Notes: generated by a model from the sequence alone, not told the origin. 64,000 nt of DNA from DATMER01 sp040349255 (GCA_040349255.1 JBEQUE010000121.1:24471-88470), one strand, 5' to 3'. Shown: positions 47,790-59,600, counted from the stretch's first letter. Numbers and translations: made by a program.

Positions 47790-50111
47790 TTAATCTCTCT
47801 TGACCTTCGCCAGGACGGCGTAGTCCGGGTTGAAGACCACGGACTTCGGTTTCGCGTCGAACTTGAGCTCGAAGCTCTTCTGGGCCCCGTCCACCAGCAC
47901 GGTCTTCTCCACCGGGCCGGCGCCGTCGAGCTCGACCCGCACCGGCACCGGCATCCGGAAGCCTTCCGGAACGTCGGTCTGGCTCACCTTCACGGTGACC
48001 ACGTTGCCCGAGGTCGAGGCGCTCCAGCGATAGGTGGGCACCTCGGCCCGCTCCACCCACTGGTCGAAGAACCAGCTCCAGTCGCCCGGCGCCCGGCGCG
48101 CCACGGCCGCGGCGAAGTCGGCGGTCGAGACCACCTTGCCCTGGTTCGCCTTGAGAAAGTCGCGCAGCACGTCGAGGAAGGCCTTGTCGCTGCCCGTCTC
48201 CTGGGTCAGCAGGCGGTCCAGCATGTAGAGGACGAGCGCGCCCTTGCCGTAGACGATCGACGAGTAGGCGGTCGGCACCTGGCCGGTGTTGGCCCGCCAG
48301 CTATGGCCGATGGGGCCGATCCGGTCGCCATGGGCGCGGTTCGCGAGGTTGACGTCGAAGCGCGCGAACTTGCTGAAGCCGCTCTTGATCGAACCGTTCT
48401 GCTCGTCGTTGTAGGTGCGCAGGATCTCGTTGAACAGCTTCGGCCCGTCGGGCACCGTGTCGCGCACGTAGAGCATGGCCGAGTACTCGGCGAACGCCTC
48501 GCCGAGCCAGGCGTCGCGGTAGGTGGCGGCGCCGACGCGATGGCCCCACCACTGGTGCGCCACCTCGTGCGCGCGGAACAGCTCGGCCAGCCCGGGTCCC
48601 AGGAGGTCGAAGCTCTGCTCGGGCAGGTGGATGAAGCCGTCGAACGACTGGCCGTGGCGGGCGGCGATGGTGGTGACGTAGAGCGGGGGCTCGGCCGGCA
48701 GCGGCGCCTCGAACAGCGTCCCGAAGTAGGCGAGGCTCTTCGCCACGTCGCGCGCCACCTCGCCGAAGCGCGCCTTCCGGCTCACCTCCACCTTGGAGCC
48801 GAAACAGAGGACCTCCGGCGCGCCCTCCACCTTCGCGGTCTCCTCGTGGAACTTCTCGGCAAAGGAGAAGGTCACCATCTTGACCGGGTGGTCCACCACC
48901 CAGACGCCGTGCGATCGGCCGTCGGGCAGCGGGTCGGACTGCTCCTGCCGGCCCATGGCCCGGAGGGTATGCTTCTTGCGCGCGGTCAGCTCGATGCGGG
49001 CCGTGTGCGGGTCGGTCAGAAACGTCTCGTCCGACTCCCAGTCCGGATACCAGCCGCGGCTGTGGACGTAGTTGGTCAGGTCCAGCTCGTAGACGAAGCG
49101 GAGCGTCCGCGCTTCGCCGGCCGTGATCGGCTTGCCCAGCAGGACCACCAGGTTGTCGTCGTAGACCCGCTTGTCGATGATGCTCTTGCGGTCGCCGATG
49201 TGGTCCCGGATGAACGGCACGGGTTGGCCGTCCTCCGTGACCGCCGTGAGCTTGGCGAACGGGTTGAGGTTGAGCATCACGGCGGTGGCGCCGGGCCGCT
49301 CGCCGGCGAAGCGGAGGTCGACCTGGAAGCGCCCCTTGAAGAAGTCCTCGTCGCGGCCGGCCTCGGTGACGTCCGCCACGATGTCCGCGTTCTGGATGTC
49401 CATCTCGGGGTTGCGCCGGCCCGACGGCCTGCCGTCCGGGCTGCGGTCCGCCTGCCGATCCAGGCTGAGCCAGGTCTCCGGATACTTGTAGCCGGTGTTG
49501 AAGCTCTCGAGGCGGATCTCCTCCATCCGCCGGGCGTCGTCGTCGAACGCGAGCCAGCCCAGGCGGTCGGTCCTGGTGTCGATCCGCAGGAGGAGATCGC
49601 CGGGCGTATGGAACGCGGCGACGATCCGGGCGTCCACGTCGTAGAGCCACTGGGTGAGCCAGTGCTCGTGACGCTCGCGCGCCAGCTTGTTCTCCTTGAA
49701 GGCCCCCGTGGCGGGAGGTAATGCAACCGGAAGCTCGCCCGAGGTGCGCAGGACGAGCGCCGAGAACGGCTCGTCGATCTCCTGAAGCTCCGGCTTGCCG
49801 GTGAAGCGCCGGAGCTGCGCCAGCTCGATCGGATCGGGCACGGCCATGCGGAACCGGCCCTTGCCTTCGAAGACGAGGCCGGTGACGACGCCGTTCGCAG
49901 CCGGCTCGGCAAGCCAGATCTTCCCGGAGTCCAGCGTCCAGGACGCCCCCTCCTTCTCCCACCGCAGGCCGCCGGCCGGCACCGGGATGGCGTCGGTCCG
50001 GTAGAGCCAGCGGTTGAGCTGGAGGTACTCCTCGGGGGGAGGCGGAGGATCGTCGGCGAGGACAGGAAGAGCCAGGCTCGCGAGCAGGACGAACAGCAGG
50101 GCCTGTTTCAT
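47790..50111 (-). CDS. Secreted M1-family metallopeptidase
   Basis: A 773-residue protein with signal peptide MKQALLFVLLASLALPVLAD. The zinc site is RAHEVAHQWWGHRVGAATYR with the third ligand in WLGEAFAEYSAMLY. The exopeptidase GAMEN motif is not seen; the corresponding stretch is HGQSFDGFIHLPEQSFD, so strict aminopeptidase activity is doubtful. The large N-terminal region (~1-260) is beta-rich and unlike classical PepN. A long-range periplasmic protease or peptide hydrolase is likely. Gap to the upstream TDO gene is 4 bp on the same strand. Confidence 0.87.
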   Translation of the reverse strand: MKQALLFVLLASLALPVLADDPPPPPEEYLQLNRWLYRTDAIPVPAGGLRWEKEGASWTLDSGKIWLAEPAANGVVTGLVFEGKGRFRMAVPDPIELAQLRRFTGKPELQEIDEPFSALVLRTSGELPVALPPATGAFKENKLARERHEHWLTQWLYDVDARIVAAFHTPGDLLLRIDTRTDRLGWLAFDDDARRMEEIRLESFNTGYKYPETWLSLDRQADRSPDGRPSGRRNPEMDIQNADIVADVTEAGRDEDFFKGRFQVDLRFAGERPGATAVMLNLNPFAKLTAVTEDGQPVPFIRDHIGDRKSIIDKRVYDDNLVVLLGKPITAGEARTLRFVYELDLTNYVHSRGWYPDWESDETFLTDPHTARIELTARKKHTLRAMGRQEQSDPLPDGRSHGVWVVDHPVKMVTFSFAEKFHEETAKVEGAPEVLCFGSKVEVSRKARFGEVARDVAKSLAYFGTLFEAPLPAEPPLYVTTIAARHGQSFDGFIHLPEQSFDLLGPGLAELFRAHEVAHQWWGHRVGAATYRDAWLGEAFAEYSAMLYVRDTVPDGPKLFNEILRTYNDEQNGSIKSGFSKFARFDVNLANRAHGDRIGPIGHSWRANTGQVPTAYSSIVYGKGALVLYMLDRLLTQETGSDKAFLDVLRDFLKANQGKVVSTADFAAAVARRAPGDWSWFFDQWVERAEVPTYRWSASTSGNVVTVKVSQTDVPEGFRMPVPVRVELDGAGPVEKTVLVDGAQKSFELKFDAKPKSVVFNPDYAVLAKVKRD

Positions 50112-50115
50112 GGCG

Positions 50116-50898
50116 TCACAGCGAGGCGCGGATGGACCAGAGGTCCGGGAACAGCGGCTTGAACAGGGTGCTCTGGAGATACGCGGCGCCGGGCGATCCG
50201 CCGGTGCCCATCTTGACGCCGATCGTGCGCTGGACCATCTTCACGTGGCGGTAGCGCCACTCCTGGAGACCCTCGTCGAGATCGACCAGGCGCTCGCAGA
50301 CGTCCCGGTCGCCGGGATGGTTGCGGTAGATGTCGATCAGGATGGCCTGCACCCGCTCGTCCTCGGGCGTCGGCAGGGCCGTATCGCGGTCGAGCACGTC
50401 CTCGGGGATGGGATGGCCGTTGAGGCGGAGGAAGCGCAGGAAGGCCGCGTAGAGGCTCGGCTGCCGCAGGTGCTCCTCCAGGCGGCGGCGCTCCTCGCTC
50501 CCTTCCGGGATGTGCGCGATGCCGCCCTGGCGCCGGTGCCCCAGCATGAACTCCAGCTCGCGGAACTGGGCCGACTGGAAGCCGCTCGCCTTGTCGAGCC
50601 GGTAGCGGAAGCTGGAGAACGAGACCGGCGTCATGGTCTCCAGAATGTCCACCTGGGAGACCAGGGTCTTGAAGATGGTCAGGATGCGCTTGAGGGCCGC
50701 GAACGCCGTGGGCCGGTCGTTCGACTCGAAGGAGCGCCGGAGCAGCTCGCACTCGTGAAGCACCTGCTTGAACCAGAGCTCGTAGACCTGGTGGATGACG
50801 ATGAAGAGCATCTCGTCGTGCTCGGCCGGTTCGGACGCGGGCGTCTGCAGGCCGAGCAGCTCGTCGAGGCGCAGGTAGCTGGAGTAGGTGCGCACCAT
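50116..50898 (-). CDS. kynA: Tryptophan 2,3-dioxygenase
   Basis: A 260-residue heme enzyme. HDEMLFIVIHQVYELWFKQV contains the distal His and substrate contacts, FRYRLDKASGFQSAQFRELE the second motif, and YRHVKMVQRTIGVKMGTGGS the proximal heme-ligand His and substrate ammonium/carboxylate loop. It opens tryptophan to N-formylkynurenine, the first step of the kynurenine pathway. No kynurenine formamidase or kynureninase is adjacent; the aminotransferase at 29714-30994 could be a KAT but is distant. It is the middle gene of wecB-kynA-M1 on the minus strand. Confidence 0.94.
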   Translation of the reverse strand: MVRTYSSYLRLDELLGLQTPASEPAEHDEMLFIVIHQVYELWFKQVLHECELLRRSFESNDRPTAFAALKRILTIFKTLVSQVDILETMTPVSFSSFRYRLDKASGFQSAQFRELEFMLGHRRQGGIAHIPEGSEERRRLEEHLRQPSLYAAFLRFLRLNGHPIPEDVLDRDTALPTPEDERVQAILIDIYRNHPGDRDVCERLVDLDEGLQEWRYRHVKMVQRTIGVKMGTGGSPGAAYLQSTLFKPLFPDLWSIRASL

Positions 50899-50931
50899 GG
50901 CCGCTGAGGCTAGTGAAGCTAGCCCGCCAGG

Positions 50932-52071
50932 TCAACCGTTGATCCCGTTCCCCCTCTCCCCAGCCCTCTCCCCCGTGCCGGGGGAGAGGGAGCGGGTCAG
51001 GATCCCCGCGATGCGCTCCCCCGCCCGGCCGTCGCCGTAGGGGTTCGGCGCCGGCAGCGGCCCGGAGTACGGTTCCTCCTGCCAGGCCTCGGCGAGCGCG
51101 CGCGCCACGGTCTCGCGGTCGCGGCCGACGAGCCGATTGCGGCCGCCTTCGAGCCCCTCGGGCCGCTCGGTGGTCTCGCGGGCGATGAGCACGATCTTGC
51201 CCAGCGAAGGCGCCTCTTCCTGGATGCCTCCCGAGTCGGTGAGCACGATCCGGCAGCCGGCCAGCGCGCGGGCGAAGCCGGCATAGGCCATGGGCGGCAT
51301 CAACTGGATGCGGCTCACGCCGACGAGCAGCTCCTCCGCCACCCGGACCACGTTCGGGTTCGGATGGACCGGCCAGAGGGCGGTGGCGTCGGGAGTCCGG
51401 TCGAGGAAGTCGCGCAGCGCGCCGACCAGTCCGCGCAGAGGCTCGCCGAAGGACTCCCGCCGGTGGAGCGTCACCAGGAGATACGGCTCGCCGCTCTCCG
51501 CCTTCCCCTCCTTCTCCAGCATCCAGAGCAGCGAGTCCACCGCCGTGTTGCCGGTGACGTGGATGGCGGCCGGGTCGATCCGCTCCGAGAGGAGGTTCCT
51601 GCGCGCGCCCTCGGTGGGAGCGAAACACCACCGGCAGAGGCGGTCGGCGGGCTGGCGGTTGGCCTCCTCCGGGAAGGGGTGCTCGTGGTCGTAGGTGCGG
51701 AGGCCGGCCTCCACGTGCCCCACCGGGATCCCGAGGTGATAGGCGGAGAGCGCTGCGGCGAGGCTCGTCGTGGTGTCGCCCTGGACCAGGAGAGCGGCCG
51801 GTTGCAGGCGCTCCAGGAGGGGAGGCAGCCTCTCCAGCACGCGGGAGGCGATCGCGTTGAGCGTCTGGCCCTCGGTCATCACGGACAGCTCGTGGTCCGG
51901 AGCCAGGCCGAGCGGCACGAGCGCGGTTTCCAGCAGCTCGCGGTGCTGGCCGGTCGAGACCAGCACCGGCTGGAGACCGGTCCGCAGCAGCGCGCGGTGG
52001 ACCGGGGCCATCTTCACGGCTTCCGGCCGGGTGCCGACGATGAGGGCGATGGGGGCGACGCGGTCCGGCAT
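50932..52071 (-). CDS. wecB: UDP-N-acetylglucosamine 2-epimerase (non-hydrolysing)
   Basis: A 379-residue GT-B fold epimerase. VGTRPEAVKMAPVHRALLRT, QGDTTTSLAAALSAYHLGIP, VGHVEAGLRTYDHEHPFPEE and LTDSGGIQEEAPSLGKIVLI are hallmark motifs, including Glu and Asp of the active site. It makes UDP-ManNAc for envelope polysaccharides. The start ATG 52071 (MPDRVAPIALIV) is preferred to the in-frame upstream opening. The last ~20 codons (RSLSPGTGERAGERGNGING) are encoded by a palindromic REP-like element, so the natural C-terminus was extended by its insertion. Confidence 0.92.
   Translation of the reverse strand: MPDRVAPIALIVGTRPEAVKMAPVHRALLRTGLQPVLVSTGQHRELLETALVPLGLAPDHELSVMTEGQTLNAIASRVLERLPPLLERLQPAALLVQGDTTTSLAAALSAYHLGIPVGHVEAGLRTYDHEHPFPEEANRQPADRLCRWCFAPTEGARRNLLSERIDPAAIHVTGNTAVDSLLWMLEKEGKAESGEPYLLVTLHRRESFGEPLRGLVGALRDFLDRTPDATALWPVHPNPNVVRVAEELLVGVSRIQLMPPMAYAGFARALAGCRIVLTDSGGIQEEAPSLGKIVLIARETTERPEGLEGGRNRLVGRDRETVARALAEAWQEEPYSGPLPAPNPYGDGRAGERIAGILTRSLSPGTGERAGERGNGING
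50939..50993. repeat. Palindromic REP-like element, copy 3
   Basis: The third near-identical copy, with arms meeting over GTGCC. It forms the 3' end of the wecB reading frame, which reads through it and stops just beyond. Confidence 0.75.
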
Positions 52072-52141
52072 GGCCGGGATTCTACCTCCCGGCACGGTTC
52101 TCGCTTCCAGGCTATGATCCCGCTTTCCTGAGGACCCGACC

Positions 52142-53644
52142 TTGCAACCTGGACGCGACAGACAACTCGTAACCGCAGCCGTCACTCTCGGCATGTTCCT
52201 GGCCGCCGTGGAAGCCACGGCAGTCGCGGCGGCCGTTCCCACTGCCGTCGGCGAGATGGGCGGCGTGGCGCGCTATAGCTGGGTGTTCTCCGCCTATCTC
52301 CTGGCCTCCACCACCACCGTGCCGCTCTACGGCAAGCTCGCCGACCTGCATGGCCGGCGCTGGACGTACCACATCGCGGTGGCCCTGTTCCTGCTCGGCT
52401 CGGCGCTGTCCGGCCTCGCGCAGTCGCTCAACCAGCTCATCGTCTTCCGGTTCGTGCAGGGGCTGGGCGCCGGCGGCGTCGCTCCGGTGGCGATCACGGT
52501 CACCGGCGATATCTACTCGCTGGAGGAGCGCGGGAAGATGCAGGGGCTCTTCTCCGCCGTGTGGGCGTTCGCCAGCCTCGCCGGCCCCCTGCTCGGCGGA
52601 TGGATCACCGATTCCTTCTCGTGGCGCTGGATCTTCTACCTGAACATCCCGTTCGGCATTCTCTCCTCCGTGCTCGTCCAGCGCTACCTCAAGGGCGAGC
52701 CGCAACGCAGCGAGCACAAGCTGGACATCCTGGGCACGGTGAGCCTCACCGCGGCGGTCACGCTCCTCCTCGTCGGCCTCATCGAAGGGCCCGGCGAGTG
52801 GGGCTGGAGCCATCCGTGGACGATCGGCGTCCTCGTCGCGTCCGTCGTCTCCCTGGTGGTGTTCTTCTGGCAGGAGAACCGCGCGCCCGAGCCCATGCTG
52901 CCGCTCACGCTGTTCAGGAACCGCCTGATCGCGGTCTCGAGCATCGGCAACACGCTGCTCGGCGGGGTGCTCTTCTGCCTGACCGCCTACGTGCCGATGT
53001 ATGCCCAGGGCGTGCTCGGCGGCACCGCGGTGGACGCCGGCACGGTGCTCACGCCCGTGCTCATCGCCTGGCCCGTGGCCAGCACGCTGGTCGGACGGGT
53101 CATGATGAGGATCGGCTATCGCCCGTTCGCCATCGCCGGCGGGTTCACGATCCTGGCCGGCACCATCCTGCTCGCGATGGTCGACGCCTCGACCAGCCAG
53201 TACTGGATCATGGCCTCCATGACGATCCTCGGGTTCGGCCTGGGCTTCACGTCGATGCCCTACCTGCTGAGCGTCCAGAACGCGGTGCCCTGGGGCCTGC
53301 GCGGCGTCGCGACCAGCTCGGTGCAGTTCTTCCGCTCGATCGGCGGCGCCGTGATGGTGGCGGCGGTGGGCGCGCTCTTCAGCGTCCGGCTCGCGGCGAC
53401 GGGCGGCGGCATCAACCCGAACACGGCGCTGGATCCGGCCCTGCGCGCCAAGGCCTCGCCCGAGGCCCTGGCGCAGCTCAGCTCAGCGATCCTCTATGGA
53501 CTGCAGGGGGTTTTCCACGTGCTGGCCGTGATCGGACTGATCACGATTTTTGTTGCCGTGTTCTTTCCGAAGGGCGGCGTGGAGTCGCACATCCATCCGG
53601 AGAGGGACAGCACCGCGCCGGACGGAGCCGGCGCGGTGCATTAA
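52142..53644 (+). CDS. DHA2-type MFS drug exporter
   Basis: A 500-residue, ~14-helix transporter of the EmrB/QacA group, starting at TTG 52142. Signatures: LGMFLAAVEATAVAAAVPTA in helix 1 (motif D1-like), LYGKLADLHGRRWTYHIAVA (motif A), RFVQGLGAGGVAPVAITVTG (motif B) and SLAGPLLGGWITDSFSWRWI (motif C, antiporter). It would exchange protons for toxic organic compounds. It is divergent from wecB across a 70-bp gap with no clear promoter motif that I can assign. It converges, end to end, with the giant repeat-protein gene (stops 2 bp apart). Confidence 0.9.
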   Translation: MQPGRDRQLVTAAVTLGMFLAAVEATAVAAAVPTAVGEMGGVARYSWVFSAYLLASTTTVPLYGKLADLHGRRWTYHIAVALFLLGSALSGLAQSLNQLIVFRFVQGLGAGGVAPVAITVTGDIYSLEERGKMQGLFSAVWAFASLAGPLLGGWITDSFSWRWIFYLNIPFGILSSVLVQRYLKGEPQRSEHKLDILGTVSLTAAVTLLLVGLIEGPGEWGWSHPWTIGVLVASVVSLVVFFWQENRAPEPMLPLTLFRNRLIAVSSIGNTLLGGVLFCLTAYVPMYAQGVLGGTAVDAGTVLTPVLIAWPVASTLVGRVMMRIGYRPFAIAGGFTILAGTILLAMVDASTSQYWIMASMTILGFGLGFTSMPYLLSVQNAVPWGLRGVATSSVQFFRSIGGAVMVAAVGALFSVRLAATGGGINPNTALDPALRAKASPEALAQLSSAILYGLQGVFHVLAVIGLITIFVAVFFPKGGVESHIHPERDSTAPDGAGAVH

Positions 53645-53646
53645 GG

Positions 53647-56600
53647 TTAATTCGCCCCCGCCAGCCAGTTCTGCCTCGCCTCCGCGGCCGTGAGCGCCCG
53701 GCTGTAGATCGCTACGAGGTGCATGTCGCCCACCCAGTAGCGCGCTCCGTTGGGCTCTCCGCCAAGGGCCAGGCTGTAGTTGGACCAGCCGGAGAGGTTG
53801 CCGGTCAGGGTCGCGGTCGCCACCTGGGTGCCGTTCACGTAGATCCTCACCGCTCCCGTGCTCGACCGCGTGTAGACGACATGGGTCAAGCCCGTGGTCG
53901 CCACCGCCCCGGTGCTCGTCTGCGTACCGTCGTTGCCGGTGGTCGAGGTCTTGAGCTGGCCGTTGTAGGACGTGCCGCTCTGGCCCAGGGTGACGTCGCG
54001 CTTCGTGGTGTTCTGCGCGATCGAGGCGATCGCCGCCGGACCGGTCTGGGTGGTGTTGTCCGGCGCCACCCAGGCTTCCATGGTGACCTCGTTGCTCGAC
54101 TTGCAGGCGTTGATCACCTTGGTCGCGTTCGCGGTGTTCTGCACCAGGACCGAGGTGTTGAGCGAGAGCGCGCCCGGCAGCCAGGTGACGGCCGAAGCGC
54201 TCCCGATGGTCAGGTTGTACGGCGTGCCCACGCCCGAGACGTCGTGGACCAGCGTGCCGCTCCCTTCATAGAAGGTGTAGAGGACCTGCAGGTTACCGGT
54301 CACGCGGGCCGGAGCCTGCACGGTGACGTTGACGGTGGCCGTGGCCGTGCCGCCCGACCCGTCCGAGATCGTGTAGGTGAAGGAGTCCGGCCCGACCCAG
54401 CCGGCGGCCGGCGTGTAGGTCACGCCCACCTCGGAGGAGATCGACACCGAGCCGTGCGCGCCCTGGGTGGCCGCGGTCACGGTCAGCGTCGGGCTGTCGA
54501 TGTCTGTGTCGTTGGCGCGGACGTTGACCGTCACCGCCACCTCCGCCAGCGTGGTGGCCGTGTCGTTCACCGCCACCGGCGGATCGTTGACCGGCGTGAT
54601 CGTGACCGCCACGCTCGCCGTGGCGGTCCCACCGTTGCCATCGGAGATCGTATAGGTGAACGAGTTGCTGCCGTTGAAGTTGGCGTTCGGCGTGTAGGTG
54701 ACGGTGCTGCCGTTGTGGGTCACCGAGCCATTCGCACCCTGGGTGACGGCCGTGATGGTCAGGGTGTCGCCGTCCAAGTCGCTGTCGTTGCTCCGCACGG
54801 AGACCACGACCGAGCCGTCCTCCGCGACGGAGGCGGAGTCGTTGACCGCCACCGGGGCGTCGTTCGTGCCGGTCACGGTCACCGTGACGGTGCCGACGGC
54901 GTTGCCTCCGTTGCCGTCGCGGACCGTGTAGGTGAACGAGTCCGGACCGTTGTAGTTGGCCGCGGGGGTGTAGACGGCCTGGCTGCCGCTGATCGCAACG
55001 GAACCGTGTGCGCCCTGGGTCACCGCGAGCAGGGTCAGGCTGTCGCCGTCCACGTCCGTGTCGTTGGCGAGCACGGAGACGGAGACGCTGCCGTCCTCCG
55101 CGACCGAGGCCGAGTCGGCGACCGCCACCGGCGCGTCGTTGACCGGCGTGACCGTGACCGTCACGGTCGCCGTCGCTGAGCCTCCGTTGCCGTCCGAGGC
55201 CGTGTAGGTGAAGGAGTCGCTGCCGTTGTAGTTGGCTCCCGGCGTGTAGACGACCTGCGTTCCGCTGATCGTCACGGCGCCGTTCGCGCCCTGGGTGACC
55301 GACGCCACGCTCAGCGTGTCGCCGTCCAGGTCGGTGTCGTTGGCGAGGACGTTGACGGTCACCGCCGTGTCCTCGGAAGTGCTGGCGGAGTCGCCGTTCG
55401 CGACCGGCGCGTCGTTGGCGGCGCCCACGGTCACGGCGACGTTGGCGGTGTCGGTCCCTCCATTGCCGTCCGAAACCGTGTAGGTGAACGAGTCGGTGCC
55501 GTGGAAGTTCGTGGCCGGGGTGTAGGTCACCTGACTGCTGCCCACGATCACCACGGTGCCGTTCGTGCCCTGCGTGACCGAGGCCACGATCAGGGTGTCA
55601 CCGTCCACGTCCGTGTCGTCGCCGAGCACGGAGATGGTCACCGAGCCGTCCTCCACCACCGAGGCCGTGTCGTCGCCGGCCACCGGCGCGTCGTTGACCG
55701 GAGTCACGGTCACCGTGACCGTGGCGCCGCCCGTGCCGCCGTTGCCATCGCTGGCGGTGTAGGTGAACGAATCCGTGCCGTGGAAGTCCGCGTTCGGGGT
55801 GTAGGTCACCTGGTTTCCAACGATCGCCACGGCGCCGTTCGTGCCCTGGGTGACCGAGACCACGGTCAGCGGATCGTTCTCCGGGTCGGTGTCGTTGGCC
55901 AGCACGTTGACCGTCACGGAGCCGTCCTCGGCGGCCGTGGCGGAGTCGTCGTTGGCGGTGAGGGCGTCGTTGGACGCGGTGACCGTCATCGTGACCGTCG
56001 CCGTGTCCGAGCCGCCGTTGCCGTCGCTGATCGTGTAGGTGAAGGCGTCGGCGCCGTTGTAGTTCGAAGCCGGCGTGTAGGTGACCGTCGATCCCGTGAT
56101 CGCCACGGCGCCGTGGGCGCCCTGGGTGACCGCGGTGACGGTCAGCGTGTCGCCGTCCACGTCGCTGTCGTTGCCGAGCACCGCGACCGCCGCCGAGTCG
56201 TCCTCCACCACCGAGGCTGCGTCGTCGTCGGCCACCGGGGCGTCGTTGGTCGGATTGATGGTCACCGTGACCGTGGCGGTATCCGTTCCTCCGTTGCCGT
56301 CGTTCGCGGTGTAGGTGAACGAATCGGTGCCGTGGAAGTTGGCGTTCGGCGTGTAGGTCACCTGGCTGCCCAGGATCGCCACGGAGCCGTTGGTGCCCTG
56401 CGTGACCGCCGAGACGGTCAGCGTGTCGTTGTCGATGTCCGTGTCGTTGGCGAGCACGGAGACGGTCACCGGGGTGTCCTCCGACATCGTGGCGGTGTCG
56501 TCGGCGGCCGTCGGCGCATCGTTCGCCGAGACCACGGTCACCGTCACGGTCCCGGTGTCGTTTCCTCCATTGCCGTCGGACACGGTATAGGTGAACGAAT

Positions 56601-59600
56601 CGCTGCCGTGGAAGTCCGCGGCCGGCGTGTAGGTCACGGTGTCGTCGGCGTTCAGGACGACCTCGCCGTGCGCGCCCTGGGTCACGGCCGTGACGTCGAG
56701 CGTGTCGTTGTCGGCGTCGCTGTCGTTGGTCAGCACCCAGACCGTAGCCGAGCTGTCCTCCGCGACCTCGGTCGAGTCGTCCACCGCCACCGGAGCGTCG
56801 TTGACGGACTCGATCGTCACGGTCACGTCGGCGTAGCCGGTGTCGGTGCCGTCGGTGTAGGCGTAGGAGAAGGTGACCGTGCCGCTGTAGTCCTGGGCCG
56901 GCGTGAAGGTGATGGTGTTGTCGGCGTTGACCACCGCATAGCCGTGGATCACGCCGGTCGTGTAGGTCACGTCGAGGACGTCGCCGTCCGGATCGCTGTC
57001 GTTGGCGAGCACGTCGATCGTGACCGGCGTGTCCTCCTGAGTGGTGGCGGTGTCGTCCTCGCCGACCGGCGCGTCGTTGGCCGGGGTCACGGTCACCGTC
57101 ACGGTGGCGGTGTCGGTCCCGGAGTGGCCGTCGGAGAGCGTGTAGGTGAACGAGTCGGTGCCGCTGTAGTTCGCCGCCGGCGTGTAGGTCACGGTGTCGT
57201 CGGCGTTCAGGACCGCCGCGCCGTGGGTCGCGGAGGTCACCGCGGTCACGTCGAGCGCGTCACCTTCCACGTCCGTGTCGTTGGTCTTGACGGTCACGAT
57301 GACCGAGCCGTCCTCGGCGACCGAGGCCGCGTCGTCGTTCGCGACCGGCGGATCGTTGACCGGCGTCACGGTCACGGTGACCGTGGCGGAGGCCGTGAGC
57401 CCGTCGGGGTCGCGGACCGTGTAGGAGAAGGAGGTCTGGCCGTTCCAGTCGGCGGCCGGCGTGAAGGTCACGCTGCCGTTCGGCTGAAGCTCGGCCGTGC
57501 CGTTCGCCGGGACGCTCACGCTCACGACCTGCAGCGTGTCGTTGTCCGGGTCGGTGTCGTTCGCCAGCACCGCGATGTCGACCGCCTGATCCTCCTGCGT
57601 GGTGGCGCTGTCGGCGGCCGGCGTGGGCGGATGGTTCGCGGAGATCACGGCCACGGTGACCGTGGCCTGCGAACGGCCGCCGCGCGGATCGGACGCGACG
57701 TAGGTGAAGGTGTCGGTGCCGGTGAAGCCGGCCGTGGGCGTGTAGGTCACGGTCTGGTCGCCGTTGATCGCGACCGCGCCGTGGGCGCCCTGGGTGACCG
57801 AGGCCACCTGGAGAGGCTCGGAGTCGGGATCGCTGTCGTTGGCGAGCACCGGGATGGTGACCGGCACCTCCTCGGTCTGCGCGGAGTCGTTCACCGCCAG
57901 CGGTACGTGGTTGTCCGTGAAGACCGCCTGCGCCCGCGTCGGGTTCGGCGTGGTGAGGTTGCCGTGCTCGGCGGTGACGGTGACGCCCGGAGCCGCGTCG
58001 ATCCCAGCGCTGCCTTCATAGATGCCGGTGTCCGCTCCGGTCTCGGTCAGCGCGACGCTCTCGGAGTCGGTCGGCGTCGTGAGGTTGACCGTCACCGAGT
58101 CCACCTGGCCGGCGCTGCCGGCGTTGTGGTCCTCCACCCGGACGCGGACCGGCGATCCGACCGCGTACTCGGTCACGACCTCGCCCTGATCCCCGAGGAA
58201 CCAGACGCGGGACGGGACCGCTACGGCCACGGCCTCGTTGATGTAGCTCGCCGTCACCACCTCCTGGCGGTATTCCGGGTTGCCGCTGGTCGAGGTCTCC
58301 AGGAGGTTGTTGCCCTGCAGCCCGCCGCCCGGGCCGGAGCTGCGGAGCTGGATCGTGCCTTCGAAGACGTGGGTCTGGTAGCCGGTCTCGACCAGCTGCA
58401 CGTACTCCTGGTCGTTGCCGTACCGGCTCGACACCCGCACCGTGGGCAGGCTGCTGTTGGGGGTGCTCGCCAGGAGATCGAAGACCCGCAGCCGCGCCGC
58501 GCCGCCTTCGATCAGCTCGGCCGTGATCTGGCCCGACGGATCGACGAATTCGACCGCGCCGTAGAGGATGTCCGCCCGGTCCGACGACTGCGTCGAACCG
58601 GTCCAGTCGATGTGGACGGCCTCGATCTCCTCGTTCGCGTCCGCCTGGAGCTTGCCGTCGCCCTGGGTCGGGAACGTCTGGCCGTTGACGCTCGTCTCCA
58701 GCGCCAGCGAGCCCTCGAAGACGCCGCCGCCGCTCACCTCCGGCAGCGTGAGGCTCTCGAGATCGCCGGTGGAGAGCGAGCGCAGCGTGACCTGAACGGT
58801 GTCCGTTCCTGCCGACTGATCGGCGGTGTGGTCCTCCACCCGCACGTACGCCCGCGCGCCCCTGGCATAGCCGTCGACCGGACGGCCGGAGGCGTCGATG
58901 AACCAGGTCCGGGAGCTGAGCGTGGCGATGGTTGCGACGGCTCCGTTGTGCTCGGCGCGCAGCGTGTCGTACTCGTGCGGCGTGCCGGCGTCCTGCACCG
59001 TGGTCAGCCAGCCGTCGTTCGGAGAGAGAGTGGAGACCCGCAGCGGGATCGAGCCCGTGAACACGCCTGTGGAGGGGCCGGTCTCAAGGAGGGTGAGCTG
59101 CTCGACGTCCGGTCCGAGCGTGGTCCGCAGCGTCACCGCCAGGCTGTCGGCCGACGAGGTCTGGTCAGCCGTGACGTCCACCACCCGCACCCAGGCGCGG
59201 GAGCCTTCGAGATAGACGCTCGCCGGCTGACCGGCCGCGTCGACGAACAGGACCGTGGCGCCGGTGATCGCGGCCTGCGCCACGGTCGCGTTCGGCGTAG
59301 TCATGTTGCCGTGGCGCGCCTCGATCGTCAGGCCCGGCAGCACCTGGAGCGCGCCGTTGCCGCTCGCCGGCGTGCCGGTGCCGCTCGCGATCGAGCCTTC
59401 ATAGACGTTCGTGTCGTAGCCGGTCTCGGTCAGCGTGACGCTCTCGACGTCTCCGTTGGACGCCTGCACGTTCACCTGGACGGTCCCCCGGACGAGCGGG
59501 TCGTCGAGGTTGTGGTCCTCGACCCGCACGCCGACCTGGTCGCCCGCGGCGAAGCTCGACACCTCCTGGCCGAAGCCGTCGATGAAGCGCACCCGCGACG

